A DNA stretch of 64,000 bases, taken from assembly GCA_964469565.1 (NCBI GenBank), contig CAYXZD010000017.1:32114-96113 (forward strand). Direction: 5' to 3'. The stretch comes from GCA-2720975 sp964469565. Lineage in GTDB: Bacteria; Planctomycetota; UBA1135; GCA-002686595. The notes under the pieces were generated by a model. It did not search any database. It was given only the letters and a program-made list of their open reading frames with translations, and was not told the DNA's origin. A program made the position numbers and the translations under genes. Positions 63,762 to 64,000 of this stretch are shown here, one piece after another; within the stretch, counting starts at the first letter, position 1, and each line of letters begins with the position of its first letter.

Positions 63762-64000
63762 GTCGAAGGACAGGATGCGTGGGGCGCTCTAGCATAGCAC
63801 GGACCCTGCCGCCCGCGGCTTGCAGAAGTCGCTGCGGCTCAGAATCCAGCAGGCACCCCAATCTGCAGGTACGGCAGAGCAGGTACGGAGTCGCACACCT
63901 GTCCGCCGGTTTCCGTTCACTGAGTGCCAAGTGACCGTGCCTCAACCAGGTTGCTCGGCTGCAAATTTGGCTATTGCGGATCATCCATTCCGGAATCTGC

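Noticed and set aside
63715..63984. 89-residue minus-strand frame overlapping the sigma factor start
   Set aside because: It overlaps the ECF sigma gene in another frame and shows no family resemblance.

Overview
The window looks like a piece of a draft (probably metagenome-assembled) genome of a member of the Planctomycetota. The evidence is gene content: five sulfatase-superfamily proteins, a PVC-type beta-propeller/HEAT/cytochrome c protein, DUF1080 and DUF6807 proteins, a Tat-exported Gfo/Idh/MocA oxidoreductase, a CRTAC1 (FG-GAP/UnbV) lipoprotein, and many lipoproteins. LptB indicates a lipopolysaccharide-type outer membrane. The core is GC-rich and densely packed, with many 1-4 bp gene overlaps and many GTG/TTG starts. 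A run of exactly 100 N at 62037-62136 is a scaffold gap.

Layout. 1-1781: 3' part of a membrane pyrophosphatase, then rsfS, which has no ordinary start codon. 1778-16000: a polysaccharide/glycoside catabolism region with three formylglycine-type sulfatases, an acetylxylan-esterase-like hydrolase, DUF1080 and LamG-like lipoproteins, Gfo/Idh/MocA, DUF6807, DUF2238 and the large haem protein. 16156-22562: a secreted BNR-propeller protein with an embedded PDZ domain; divergent from it, a DUF4212/sodium-solute symporter pair, a PepSY membrane protein and a LOG-family protein. 22578-36153: a housekeeping block (unknown protein, birA, rph, rdgB, lepA, lepB with a large inserted domain, lptB, etfB, etfA), then a large sulfatase-like protein and a NUDIX hydrolase.

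36154-47501: an accessory island of visibly lower GC. It holds two glycosyltransferases, a minus-strand operon for nonulosonic (sialic-acid-like) sugar synthesis (pyruvyl-transferase-like protein, NeuA-PseG fusion, NeuB, surface-polysaccharide protein) and another glycosyltransferase. It is flanked and interrupted by decayed IS66 and IS3 remnants. 47502-51002: a very large secreted zinc metalloprotease of unusual architecture. 51551-61285: a minus-strand run of a TPR lipoprotein, CRTAC1 lipoprotein, GT39-like/TPR membrane protein, sulfatase-like lipoprotein, alpha/beta hydrolase and GH9 glucanase. 61392-63761: partial upp, the gap, partial xdhC, tRNA-Val(CAC) and an ECF-type sigma factor.

Taken together, the flanks describe a cell that attacks sulfated and acylated plant or algal glycans at its surface, with extracytoplasmic oxidation of sugars. 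The island describes decoration of its own surface with acidic sugars. The most unusual items are the signal peptidase I with an inserted beta-rich domain, the NeuA-PseG fusion in an IS-bounded island, the multi-domain metalloprotease, the BNR-PDZ protein, two sulfatase-fold proteins lacking the formylglycine motif, and the rsfS start. No CRISPR array, prophage, or intact transposon was seen.
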